From Yoonia maricola (GTDB lineage Bacteria > Pseudomonadota > Alphaproteobacteria > Rhodobacterales > Rhodobacteraceae): a stretch of DNA of 64,000 nt. This document shows, one piece after another, positions 20,002-28,241 of the stretch (positions are counted from its first letter, which is position 1; every line of letters starts with the position of its first letter). Position numbers and translations under genes: made by a program. The stretch spans positions 62,001 through 126,000 of the forward strand of contig NZ_PGTY01000001.1 in NCBI RefSeq assembly GCF_002797915.1, given 5' to 3'. Under the pieces are notes generated by a model, which saw only the letters and a program-made list of their open reading frames with translations, was not told where the DNA came from and made no database searches.

Positions 20002-21249
20002 GTGGATCAACTACCAGTATTGATGTCGGGGCCTCAGTCTCTAGCAATTATCCCATCTGATCATGAGCTTGCGTTGCTTCACGAAGCTCGAGGCCTCCAT
20101 GATGCGGGTTATCATGCACATTCGCTGCTTAACTTATGGAATGCTGCTGTATGCAACCTGAGGCGACGTGTGGAAGCTTATGGGGTCGATCTTTGGCTAT
20201 CGGTTGTTAAGGAGGAGCCGGGTCGAAAAAAGATTGACCGGGATGGCGAGACATTAGCTGATCGTTGGGGAGGTGTAGATGAACTTGTACTAATTACCGG
20301 TGCTCAAAGGTTGGGGTTGGTGAACCGGAAAGGCGGAAAAGCCTTAGAAATGATCAACTGGACCCGTAACCACGCGTCTCCTGCACACGATAGTGACAGT
20401 CCGGTAGGCCCCGAGGACGTTTTGGCGCTGGCGTTATTGCTTCAAAGCAACTTGTTCGATCTGCCAATGCCCGACCCTGGCCACTCGATTGCGGGACTCT
20501 TCGATCCGGTAAGAAATGTTTCACTCGACCAAGCTCAAATTGACTTGTTGTGTGATCAGATAAGAGCACTCAACCCTGCTGACATAAGAAATGCATTTGG
20601 TTTTTTGCTTGATCTACTTGGTGAAGGACAACTTCCCGCCTCAGCGAATGCTTCAGTGTTGTTGCCTGTGGTATGGGAGAAAGCAAATGATGACCTGAAA
20701 AAGACTGCGGGCCTTAGATATCATACCGTCAGGCTTGACCCGACAAGTGACAGTAGCACTGACAACGGTATGGATGTGAGGATTTTAGATTTCTTGACGC
20801 AAGTTGGTGGGGTGAAATACATCCCCGACGCTACACGTGCGCAGTTGTACCGCCGTGCTGCGAAGCTTTTGGGGGACGCTAAAGACAGTAGCTATGGATG
20901 GAAAGCTGAAGAAACTGCGGCAGAAACCTTGGTGCAGTTTGGTCCACATGTGCCGAATATCGCATTTGAAGAGGTGTATCAGGAGATAGTATCAGCTTGC
21001 TGCGGAAACTACTGGGGGCACTCCGGTGCGGGCGATATTCTCTCTCCCTTCATTACGACCTTGAATACTGAACAAGTTCGGCGACTGGTTGGGTTGTTCT
21101 GCACTAACGAACGTGTGCGATCTGAACTTTTTCAGTCGAAGCCTAAGGCTCGTGCACTCAAAATCCTTGCTGCCCTTAAGGATAGCGTCACCATTGCGGC
21201 CCACAAATCGGAAGTTGACTCCGCGATAGCAGAGATTGACGCGTTGTAG
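20002..21249 (+). CDS. HEPN-like protein of unknown function
   Basis: A 415-residue protein read from a GTG at 20002, with GAGGAAG seven bases upstream. The N-terminal 140 residues form two helix blocks (HEARGLHDAGYHAHSLLNLW, then LEMINWTRNHASPAHD) with an R122-N-H-x4-H129 arrangement, as in HEPN RNase-fold proteins (R-x4-6-H). The remaining 270 residues are helical, with an interior rich in Leu/Asp and no recognised domain. It is divergent from an RNA ligase/HD-Pnk operon, so an RNA-cleaving role is attractive, but HEPN proteins can also be non-catalytic. HEPN assignment is by motif and shape only. Confidence 0.6.
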   Translation: MDQLPVLMSGPQSLAIIPSDHELALLHEARGLHDAGYHAHSLLNLWNAAVCNLRRRVEAYGVDLWLSVVKEEPGRKKIDRDGETLADRWGGVDELVLITGAQRLGLVNRKGGKALEMINWTRNHASPAHDSDSPVGPEDVLALALLLQSNLFDLPMPDPGHSIAGLFDPVRNVSLDQAQIDLLCDQIRALNPADIRNAFGFLLDLLGEGQLPASANASVLLPVVWEKANDDLKKTAGLRYHTVRLDPTSDSSTDNGMDVRILDFLTQVGGVKYIPDATRAQLYRRAAKLLGDAKDSSYGWKAEETAAETLVQFGPHVPNIAFEEVYQEIVSACCGNYWGHSGAGDILSPFITTLNTEQVRRLVGLFCTNERVRSELFQSKPKARALKILAALKDSVTIAAHKSEVDSAIAEIDAL

Positions 21250-21363
21250 TTACGGAACAGTCTATTGAGCTTCAGAATGTATGGTGTTGGCCAGATCAGC
21301 CACGACCAGAGGTTTATGCAAATCATAGTATGACTTAGCAGGCGCAGTGGTTGTGTGCGCCGG

Positions 21364-21789
21364 TCACGCGCCCGAACCTCCTTTGAATAACAATGCGATG
21401 AAGTCTTGGTAACGGGTCGGGTCAAAAGATGCACCGGTCTCCCAAGCCAATTTGGTCTCCTGCCTGAAGATAGTGACAACCGCATCCCTGACCTCGTGTG
21501 GGGCGGGCCTTGGCGTGATGTCAGACAAGGCTTCCTCGATGAACTCAACCACCATGCCCATCCGGGCGATGTCGGAATCAGACATGCTCCGCACCGCCGA
21601 TCCGTCGAGCAGTGAACTGGGCGAGACGCCATATGCCGATGCAAGGTCCGCTAACCGTTGTGACGACACGCCCGTATCTCCGGCTTCGATCCGGCTCAGT
21701 GTGCTTTGCGACAACCCTAGAAGACGCCCTGCGTCTTCCATAGTTAGGCCAGCGTCTAGTCTGGCTTTCTTCAGTTCGTCGTGCAGCAT
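21364..21789 (-). CDS. XRE-family HTH transcriptional regulator
   Basis: A 141-residue DNA-binding protein. The N-terminal Cro/C1 helix-turn-helix is clear (ARLDAGLTMEDAGRLLGLSQSTLSRIEAGDTGVSSQRLADLASAYGV). The rest is an uncharacterised helical domain with an acidic stretch. It is divergent from a second small HTH gene, and the spacer has a perfect 16-base palindrome (21895-21910), a likely operator. Confidence 0.85.
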   Translation of the reverse strand: MLHDELKKARLDAGLTMEDAGRLLGLSQSTLSRIEAGDTGVSSQRLADLASAYGVSPSSLLDGSAVRSMSDSDIARMGMVVEFIEEALSDITPRPAPHEVRDAVVTIFRQETKLAWETGASFDPTRYQDFIALLFKGGSGA

Positions 21790-21894
21790 TCTGCTCCTCG
21801 TGAATACAGGTCCCAGTATTCATCATGCACGAAATGCATGAGGCGTGAAAGTCACTGATTAGCATGTTTGGGCGTCTCCATATTGCGAATCATG

Positions 21895-21910
21895 CATTAT
21901 GCGCATAATG
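21895..21910. promoter_or_regulatory. Palindromic operator candidate
   Basis: CATTATGCGCATAATG, a perfect 16-base palindrome in the spacer between two divergent HTH genes, close to the 5' end of the plus-strand gene. Binding by the XRE protein (21364-21789) or the small HTH protein is likely by position only. Confidence 0.5.
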
Positions 21911-21919
21911 GGTATCAAC

Positions 21920-22132
21920 ATGAAGCTGGACGATTATCTCAAAGCCAACAGCATCTCCGGCGCAGATTTCGCCAAGACGATAGGTGTCGATGCGGCGACT
22001 GTTTTTCGCATCCGCACCGGGCGTGTGTTCCCGCATCGCCGGACGATGCAGGCGATCATCATTGCCACCGGCGGCCAAGTGTCTGCCAATGATCTGATCT
22101 ATGTGAATGATGAAACTGGAGACCAAAATTGA
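21920..22132 (+). CDS. Small HTH (Cro-like) regulator, 70 aa
   Basis: Starts MKLDDYLKANSISGADFAKT and continues through IGVDAATVFRIRTGRVFPHRRTMQAI, a compact Cro-type helix-turn-helix of about 60 residues. I chose ATG 21920 over 21899 or 21908 because those codons fall within or next to the operator palindrome. Its stop overlaps the TTG start of the next gene, so the two form an operon with the downstream lipoprotein group. Confidence 0.7.
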   Translation: MKLDDYLKANSISGADFAKTIGVDAATVFRIRTGRVFPHRRTMQAIIIATGGQVSANDLIYVNDETGDQN

Positions 22133-22446
22133 CGACTGCATCAAACGGAACAAGTCCAACGACCATTGTCATCTCATTCGTTGCCATCATCGTCGGAGGA
22201 TACTTCGGCTACGCCACTGCGTTCCCTTCTGACCGCAAAGAGGTGCGATCTTGTATCACGACGATGCTTGAGGCAGCCCGAGGCCAAGTTGGATACGGGG
22301 AGTTGCGAGACCAACTACAGGCAGTTGATGCGGCTAACGTGATCGAAGTCACCAACAAAACCCACCGGAACTTCGGCGGTAGCACTTTGGTCACGCTGGA
22401 GTATCGTGTCGATGGACGAACAAGCCGTGTTATGTGTGGTCAATAA
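22129..22446 (+). CDS. Small membrane-anchored protein, 105 aa
   Basis: Starts at a TTG that overlaps the upstream TGA, typical of translational coupling. An N-terminal transmembrane helix (TIVISFVAIIVGGYFGYATA, about residues 12-31) is followed by an about 70-residue soluble tail with one conserved-looking Cys and a beta-rich end (TLVTLEYRVDGRTSRV). Function unknown. Its stop overlaps the start of the lyase-like lipoprotein gene. Confidence 0.6.
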   Translation: MTTASNGTSPTTIVISFVAIIVGGYFGYATAFPSDRKEVRSCITTMLEAARGQVGYGELRDQLQAVDAANVIEVTNKTHRNFGGSTLVTLEYRVDGRTSRVMCGQ

Positions 22447-23324
22447 TGAAGACAACTCTATTCGCGATGATCCTGCCCATCGCCCTTTCGGCCTGTATGA
22501 CGGACACCGGCACCGTGTCTCGCAATGCTGATGTCCCATTGGGCCACTACCGCGCACTTACCCATCATGAACATGGATTTCGGTATTCCGCTGATGGTGA
22601 ACCCGTCCGAGCAGGACAAGTTAGTGAACGATTTGAACTGCGTGATGGGGACTGTGGCGGTAGCGACTGCACGAACCCAAGATACCGCAGTGAGGTAGGT
22701 GTCAATCGCGAACGTACTCAGGCGAGAATTGGCGAAAACATCTGGTACGGATGGAGCTTCTATAACGACAACATTCAGTCCTACCCATCTAATATCAGCC
22801 TGATGAATGTCTTTGGCCAATGGAAAATGGGCGGTGACAACCCGCCCAGCATCAAGCTGGTCCAGATTGGTCGTGGCGAAGCCTACCGTGGTGGCAACCG
22901 CAGCCACGACGTAGTTATTCAAATGGATGACGCGAATGAAGGGCTGAACTGGGGTGAGCGTCGTAACTGGGGTATCGTGTGTCGCCTGTTCAGCATTGAC
23001 CAAGCACGTGGACGCTGGACAGATATCGTTATCAACACCAACTTTAGCATGGGTAATGATGGGTACCTTCGTGTCTGGATCAACGGCATACAACGCTGCA
23101 ATTACTCCGGTCCGATCACAGTCATAACTGATACGTCGCTGTACCCGGGTCCCAACTTCCGCAGGGGCATCTATGGTAGCTTCACAAGCCGATGGGATCG
23201 GCTCCAGCCGACCACACCAAAGCCCACGATGATTGCCTATTACGATGAGTTTCGTGTCGGACGATCACGCCAAGACGTAGACATCAGACTGATCGAGCAG
23301 GCAGGCTTGCCACCTGTAGACTGA
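22446..23324 (+). CDS. Lipoprotein with polysaccharide-lyase-like fold
   Basis: A 292-residue lipoprotein: the signal MKTTLFAMILPIALSAC ends in a lipobox with Cys17. The rest resembles the heparin-lyase-I-like family (PF14099 type) in pattern: RYRSEV, WYGWSFY, LMNVFGQWKMG, KLVQIGRG and LRVWINGIQRCNYSGPI, ending in an FRRGIYGSF strand. These proteins cleave uronate-containing glycans or bind them, so a surface-acting or phage-receptor-altering role is conceivable. Family assignment is from pattern only and no catalytic residue can be asserted. The start overlaps the upstream stop (TAATG). Confidence 0.6.
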   Translation: MKTTLFAMILPIALSACMTDTGTVSRNADVPLGHYRALTHHEHGFRYSADGEPVRAGQVSERFELRDGDCGGSDCTNPRYRSEVGVNRERTQARIGENIWYGWSFYNDNIQSYPSNISLMNVFGQWKMGGDNPPSIKLVQIGRGEAYRGGNRSHDVVIQMDDANEGLNWGERRNWGIVCRLFSIDQARGRWTDIVINTNFSMGNDGYLRVWINGIQRCNYSGPITVITDTSLYPGPNFRRGIYGSFTSRWDRLQPTTPKPTMIAYYDEFRVGRSRQDVDIRLIEQAGLPPVD

Positions 23325-23355
23325 AGTCACTGAGCCGCCGCGAAGGAATTCATTC

Positions 23356-23559
23356 ATGAAGAACGAAACCAATCTCGGGGCACTGGCCATATCTGCTGCC
23401 CTGTGTTGCGCTACTGCGGGCAATGCTCAAAGCATCGACGGTCTTTACCAACCCTCGGGGGCGTCGTGGTCTTGTTCTGCGGATCAGATCGGCGTTGATG
23501 GCGTCGCATTAACTGGATCATCCCGTGCGATTGACCAACTGCGTCAACATTGCAATTGA
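23356..23559 (+). CDS. Small secreted protein, 67 aa
   Basis: A clear Sec signal (ALAISAALCCATAGNAQS) with an AQ-S cleavage site, leaving a mature peptide of about 40 residues with two Cys (a possible disulfide). A GAAGGAATTC ribosome-site-like stretch precedes ATG 23356. The upstream 16 bases (ATTCATTCATGAAGAA) recur at 24349, where no gene follows. Confidence 0.6.
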   Translation: MKNETNLGALAISAALCCATAGNAQSIDGLYQPSGASWSCSADQIGVDGVALTGSSRAIDQLRQHCN

Positions 23560-23568
23560 TACCCAGTA

Positions 23569-23973
23569 TTGGCGTCACTGATCACCTCTGAACAGAAGCA
23601 GGCTATCTTGGAACGGCTCTTTCGTCGTTGCTTGATCCGGCGTGAATTGGGCATCCGCCCGTTGGATATCCCAGATGTATATAGACGCCAGATACAGGTT
23701 GTTGCCACGACACGTTACAACGAACTGCTGGAGCCTTACTTGATGACAGCATTCGGTTCAGCACGTTGGCCGGATAATGTAACGCTGCGGCGGGCTTTGG
23801 CATCAAAGCTGCATTCTGACGCAGAGGCGGCATTGCATCGCGATACGGGCGTTGCAGCATCAGTTATGCGCAGGCCGGACATAGTGAAGGTCATCGAACG
23901 GCTAAGGCCGGTTGATACCATCATCTTCATAAATGGTAAGAAGCGAAGCTCTGGCTCAACTCCAACTGACTAG
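23569..23973 (+). CDS. Hypothetical protein, 134 aa
   Basis: Read from a TTG; no strong ribosome site is visible and the start is uncertain. The product is a basic, helical protein (LERLFRRCLIRRELGIRPLD; LRRALASKLHSDAEAALHRD). No domain recognised. Its stop lies inside an inverted repeat (23945-24024). Confidence 0.45.
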   Translation: MASLITSEQKQAILERLFRRCLIRRELGIRPLDIPDVYRRQIQVVATTRYNELLEPYLMTAFGSARWPDNVTLRRALASKLHSDAEAALHRDTGVAASVMRRPDIVKVIERLRPVDTIIFINGKKRSSGSTPTD

Positions 23974-24024
23974 ACACGTCCCCAGAAGCAAATGGGGATA
24001 ACGCTTTGGGGGAGCCAGAGCTTC
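23945..24024. repeat. Long inverted repeat spanning the end of the 134-aa gene
   Basis: GAAGCTCTGGCTC (23945-23957) and GAGCCAGAGCTTC (24012-24024) are perfect reverse complements of 13 bases, 54 apart. The inner segment also holds CCCC and GGGG arms (23980-23997). The structure could be an RNA hairpin/terminator, a protein-binding site, or a recombination scar. Confidence 0.7.
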
Positions 24025-24549
24025 ATAATCGGGTGACTAGTCCGACTTGCTAGGTAGAAGTTACGTGACGATTTTTTGTTTTCAAGCTCAAGAATGCAAT
24101 TTTTTCGAGTCAAATTCCCGCACGATACTGGATATGCCGCCATCATGAAGTTGCCGTGGCCCCTCGATCATAGACATCGACTAAGAATGTTACAGATCGT
24201 TTCAATGCGCCGACTACTCGTTCTTCAAGAATGACCAGAATCCAACCCTATATTTGTGCAATTCCAATTCATGATACACGCTCCAGAAGCCCAATTTTCT
24301 ATATCTTTTAGGTCACTATTTTCATTCTTCACAAATGGACCCGGATTCATTCATGAAGAATAAATTAAACGCTTCTTATCAAATACTTACGCCTCATTTC
24401 TTTTCGTGATCGCCCGCCGAAATCACTTTCAGGGGACTCCCGTTGCCGCTATACAAATTGTGCACGGTGCAAACTCATCGTCGCCATCCTTCAGGTCCGA
24501 CCCCTGATAGCATCCAAAGAGGAGTTATGTGATGTTCATACGAAAAGCT
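24025..24549. other. AT-rich gene-free region of the island
   Basis: About 525 bases with no supported gene; short frames only. It is AT-rich around 24060-24400 and contains a second copy of the ATTCATTCATGAAGAA segment near 24349. Its position beside the RHH and primase genes would suit a replication origin or regulatory region, but I see no clear iteron series. Confidence 0.4.
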
Positions 24550-24566
24550 GGGGGCATTGTGCCCCC
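24550..24566 (-). terminator. Rho-independent terminator of the RHH gene
   Basis: GGGGGC (24550-24555) pairs with GCCCCC (24561-24566) over a five-base loop. On the minus strand a T-rich AGCTTTTCG run follows the stem, 50 bases downstream of the RHH gene stop. Confidence 0.65.
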
Positions 24567-24616
24567 AATAATACAATGTGTTGCTGCACGACGCACATCA
24601 CCCCCATGAAACCAAG

Positions 24617-24781
24617 TTAGTTGGCGTCGTCGTCATCCTGCGTTTCATAGTCGATGAGCATCGCGACAGCTTCGCTGACAAGTTCACCCAAGGTGGCACG
24701 ACCGGTTTGTAGGACGTGTATCCGTGCCTGCGTGATGAGTTCAGGGTCCAGATTCCGGATGGTGTGACGGTTTTCTGACAT
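24617..24781 (-). CDS. Ribbon-helix-helix (CopG-like) regulator, 54 aa
   Basis: A short gene with a clean ATG-to-TAA frame. The product begins MSENRHTIRNLDPELITQAR, a beta-strand and helix as in RHH proteins, followed by a second helix (GELVSEAVAMLIDYETQ) and an Asp tail (DDDDAN). RHH proteins bind DNA as dimers and are common repressors of replication or antitoxin operons. It lies next to and divergent from the primase/helicase gene (start 24972), so repression of replication is a natural guess. Confidence 0.65.
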   Translation of the reverse strand: MSENRHTIRNLDPELITQARIHVLQTGRATLGELVSEAVAMLIDYETQDDDDAN

Positions 24782-24971
24782 GTGATTATTCCTCAATGGT
24801 TGCCCAAGTATTTAGGCATTCGAGGCAACCAAGGATCACATGTCTGGCCAAGATGCCGCCTTCCAAGAGATCGAAGATAAATACATGTCAAACAGGTCAT
24901 ACACCGTGACCTGAACCAACGGTCGATCCCAGCATCCAAAATGTTGGCGGCCCCCATACAGAGACCACCAA

Positions 24972-27614
24972 ATGATCCGTACCATTGACGAACTAAACAT
25001 ATCGCAAAAACACAAGAGCCAACTACGTAAGGCCCGTGACCGGCACGCAAACGGCTTCGCGACCCAGTATTTGGCAGAGCCTATTGTCGGCTACATCACC
25101 GGTGATAACAGCAGCATCCCGCATCTTTTCACCCGCGAAGACGGTGGTTTTCTACACTTCGACCTTGAGAACCTTCTCGGCGACAATGGTGATCCCGAGA
25201 AAGGCTTCGATTGGCAATCGATTCATCAAGAATCAACATTGTTCTCCAACCCTATGACGCTCGGCGACTACGACCCCAATAAGCGTGTCGCGGGTAAGCA
25301 TTCCGGCGGGACGCCCCCAAGTGATCGCGTCGCGAACGCTGGTTGGCTGGTACTGACGTATGAGTACGATGGCACCGCACGGCAGGACTTAGAGATGCAA
25401 CTCGATTTGTTCAGTGGAAAACCTGACGCCTGCCGCTTCGCCGCCGTACATAAGGCTTTCTCAACCTATGCCGACTATCGTGGATACGCTGCCATCTTCA
25501 GCGGTCATAAGAGCGTCCATATCAATCTCGCTTTTGATATTCGACATCTGTCCAAAGACTTATTCGACAGCAATGACCGCACACAGACCCAACTCTGGAC
25601 CGCCGATGTGCCGGACAAGGCATTAGCCGCGCTGCACCGAAGGGTCTGGGCTGAGGGTGCCGCCATCATCAACACCACCCTTGGTACATCGTTCAAGTTC
25701 GACAACCGGTTGCAAAGCTACGTTCAGAAGCGCCGCAGCCCTTGGGGAATACGGACCTTGACGAAGCCATCCCCGCTGCACGGGTTCAATGCCAGTGATC
25801 AAGTCGAGCAGATCGTCGTACAGGAACGCCTCTCCCAACGAACCCTGGCCCCCAAAGGTTCACCGGCGATGTTTACCTACGCTAAAGCAAAGCCCCTAAT
25901 CTCGCACTCACGTCAATCTCACAACCTGCCCAGTGCGAGACAGGTGACATCAAGCGCGTCGCAGTCGCTGATACCAATCCTGCAATCTTATCTGACATCA
26001 AATGGCTGGGATACCTACCCAATGCCGGTCGAGTTGCAGTTCGATGGGACCCATAACATTCTGTTCTTCAAGAATGATGCTGCGGATGTTCACCCCTCTA
26101 CATTGGTGCGTGGCGACTATCGGCAGTTACTGTGCGCAGGGAAGGCATCGTCACCTATACCGGTGTTTCTTCCAAATGACCTGACACTTGATGAGACCAT
26201 AGACCTGCTCAGCGCAAGCCTCTCAAATGCGTTACCGATGAACCCACACTCTAGGTCGGCACGGTCGATGGTGCCAATCCATCATTACAAGAACAACACT
26301 GTTGATGTGAGAACAGCACGTGAATACGGGGGGCGCATCATGACCCAGATTGGCGGGGCTGATGGGGTAACAATGCTTCAAGGTCCCGAGGGTCTCGGTA
26401 AGACCTTTTCATTGTTCAGCAAGGCACGGGAACAACGTTGGGATGAAGACGCTTCACGAGTTCAGTCGGCGCAAAACAGAGGTGTCGATGCAGTGTTGCA
26501 ACGGGGCTTCCACATCATCTCATGCCAGAGCCACGAACAATTGGACGACAAGCGTCAAGAGCTTGTGAAGCTTGAAGATGGACCGAACCACGCCGTTGTG
26601 ATCAAGTCCGTAAGTCGGTTGTACGCGGAATCGTTGGAGGCGTTTCCCGGCACCCCAGAACTCAGCAGGATCGACGCTGGTCGTGGGGGATTCGGAAATC
26701 TGATCCAAGCCATCAAGTCGCTACAACCTAAAGTGTATCGCGAAATGAAGCGTTTACGTGACGACATGTGGCGTCTTCCCAATGGAAAGGTCATGTTTCA
26801 GCCGGATGCATTCGTCTTTATGGTCCATGGCTTGCTAAAAGTTTGGCCTCACGCACAGCACACAAAGGCGTTCCTGCACCCAGACTTCCCCGACGACTTC
26901 GATCCAGTCAAGGTTGAAGAGTATGCCAATCAGATGCAGGCATATCGGGTGATCTACGATGAAGTCAGTTGGGAAGACATTGTTGGCATCTATCCTGATT
27001 GGGCTGTTGGTCTCGCCCGCGATGCTGATGCCCGCTGCAAGGCGAATGCTGGTAAACCTTGGGACGAAGCGACGCTCGGTGACCGGACAACGGCCTACCA
27101 ATCGGCGACGAAAAGTCAGAACCGAAAACCCGACGATCTCAAGTTTGAGGACTGCGATCATATCATACGGGCGAAGGTCAGTGATGATCACAAGTATCAG
27201 GTGAACACGACTGCATATCCATTTGGTAAGGGACGCGATGACAAGAATATCTATGCTCAAGCCCATGGCAATTCATACTACTGTAAGCCCAAACGTTGGT
27301 TCACTTCATTGGGATGCCCGGTCGTCATATTGACCACGGAAGATTTGCCCCGGTTGATCATGAAGTCGATCAGCGCCTCGAAGCCTTCATCCAACATATC
27401 AGTGGTCAACATGACGGATACACCACATTTGTTCAAAGACATGGTGCCGTTAATGTTTGATGAGCGAACCAGAATTCCGCGCAAACCATCCGAGGATGAC
27501 AAGCCCGTTGAGTCTGTTCTTGACTTGGCCCAAGAGCTTATGGCGACGGGGACAGACTTCATCATCTCTAATGGCCTACAAGACATTCCATGCCATCTTG
27601 CTCACCAAGTATGA
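24972..27614 (+). CDS. AEP-type primase/helicase-like replication protein (interrupted)
   Basis: An 880-residue frame with the marks of an archaeo-eukaryotic-type primase joined to a P-loop ATPase. The N-terminal half has a YEYDG acidic segment near residue 130 and FSGHKSVHI near residue 178, the sxH-type primase motif. The C-terminal half has Walker A GPEGLGKT near residue 470 and a Walker B-like IYDEVS near residue 660. Such proteins start replication of plasmids, phages and satellites. The frame stops at TGA 27612-27614, but the same frame continues for 107 more codons with family-like sequence (see next entry), so this copy may be inactive or truncated. The domain call is from motif pattern. 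Confidence 0.7.
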   Translation: MIRTIDELNISQKHKSQLRKARDRHANGFATQYLAEPIVGYITGDNSSIPHLFTREDGGFLHFDLENLLGDNGDPEKGFDWQSIHQESTLFSNPMTLGDYDPNKRVAGKHSGGTPPSDRVANAGWLVLTYEYDGTARQDLEMQLDLFSGKPDACRFAAVHKAFSTYADYRGYAAIFSGHKSVHINLAFDIRHLSKDLFDSNDRTQTQLWTADVPDKALAALHRRVWAEGAAIINTTLGTSFKFDNRLQSYVQKRRSPWGIRTLTKPSPLHGFNASDQVEQIVVQERLSQRTLAPKGSPAMFTYAKAKPLISHSRQSHNLPSARQVTSSASQSLIPILQSYLTSNGWDTYPMPVELQFDGTHNILFFKNDAADVHPSTLVRGDYRQLLCAGKASSPIPVFLPNDLTLDETIDLLSASLSNALPMNPHSRSARSMVPIHHYKNNTVDVRTAREYGGRIMTQIGGADGVTMLQGPEGLGKTFSLFSKAREQRWDEDASRVQSAQNRGVDAVLQRGFHIISCQSHEQLDDKRQELVKLEDGPNHAVVIKSVSRLYAESLEAFPGTPELSRIDAGRGGFGNLIQAIKSLQPKVYREMKRLRDDMWRLPNGKVMFQPDAFVFMVHGLLKVWPHAQHTKAFLHPDFPDDFDPVKVEEYANQMQAYRVIYDEVSWEDIVGIYPDWAVGLARDADARCKANAGKPWDEATLGDRTTAYQSATKSQNRKPDDLKFEDCDHIIRAKVSDDHKYQVNTTAYPFGKGRDDKNIYAQAHGNSYYCKPKRWFTSLGCPVVILTTEDLPRLIMKSISASKPSSNISVVNMTDTPHLFKDMVPLMFDERTRIPRKPSEDDKPVESVLDLAQELMATGTDFIISNGLQDIPCHLAHQV

Positions 27615-27938
27615 TCCCACGACGGTGCGCGTGGCAGGAACGATCTGATTGGTAAGAAGATCGCGACCCTGTTAACTTACCCGGCTGTGTCAGAGTACGA
27701 ACGGTACTGCATTTTAGGTTCGGCGTTTGCCATCGATAACCCGATCAGCGTTGCGTACAGGGACATTGTGTACCAAGACTTGGGACGCAATCTGGGGTTC
27801 AGGTACACGCAGGGACAAGCACCTGATGCACATACCGTCTACATCAAGAGCAGCTTGTTCCGTGATCTAGGCCAGCTATCGGGCCAATCCGGCTCGTCCA
27901 GTCATACTGAACGATACCAATTCCACCTGACATCATGA
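27615..27938 (+). pseudogene. C-terminal extension of the primase/helicase after an in-frame stop
   Basis: Same reading frame as the upstream gene, separated only by TGA at 27612-27614. It reads SHDGARGRNDLIGKK, then YCILGSAFAIDNPISVAYRD and LGRNLGFRYTQGQAPDA, a plausible helicase C-terminus. A parallel frame just before the stop (27577-27627) reads FHAILLTKYDPTT, which would continue smoothly into GARGRND after compensating shifts, so indels rather than a single base change may be the cause. A GTG at 27687 could start a separate small protein but has no ribosome site. Confidence 0.6.
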
Positions 27939-28241
27939 TCACCTTCATCACGATAGGGACCAAACTCGGTTCTGTCACGCCTGCGGCGCTCCAGAACCAA
28001 GTCCGATCCCATAAAACGGAACCTTGCTCACTGCGTTCGCTGCGATCCCGTTATCAACGTCATTCGCTTCGCGAATTTAGGGAAACCAAATACATGCACT
28101 AAGAATACTATTAGAGATCGCCCCCCGCCCCCCTATCGGAAGGGGAGTGGCCCGCACCGCATTTATTTGATCTCCGCAGATATGTCAGCCATGGCAGCAA
28201 CCCGTTCCCTAAATATCAGTACAACTGAATGAGGAACCACC
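27939..28241. other. Gene-free segment before the 129-aa gene
   Basis: About 300 bases without a gene. Notable are the repeated GCGTTCGCTGCG / CATTCGCTTCGCG half-palindromes near 28040-28075 and a run of C (28124-28133) opposite AGGGG (28140-28146). No certain function. Confidence 0.35.
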
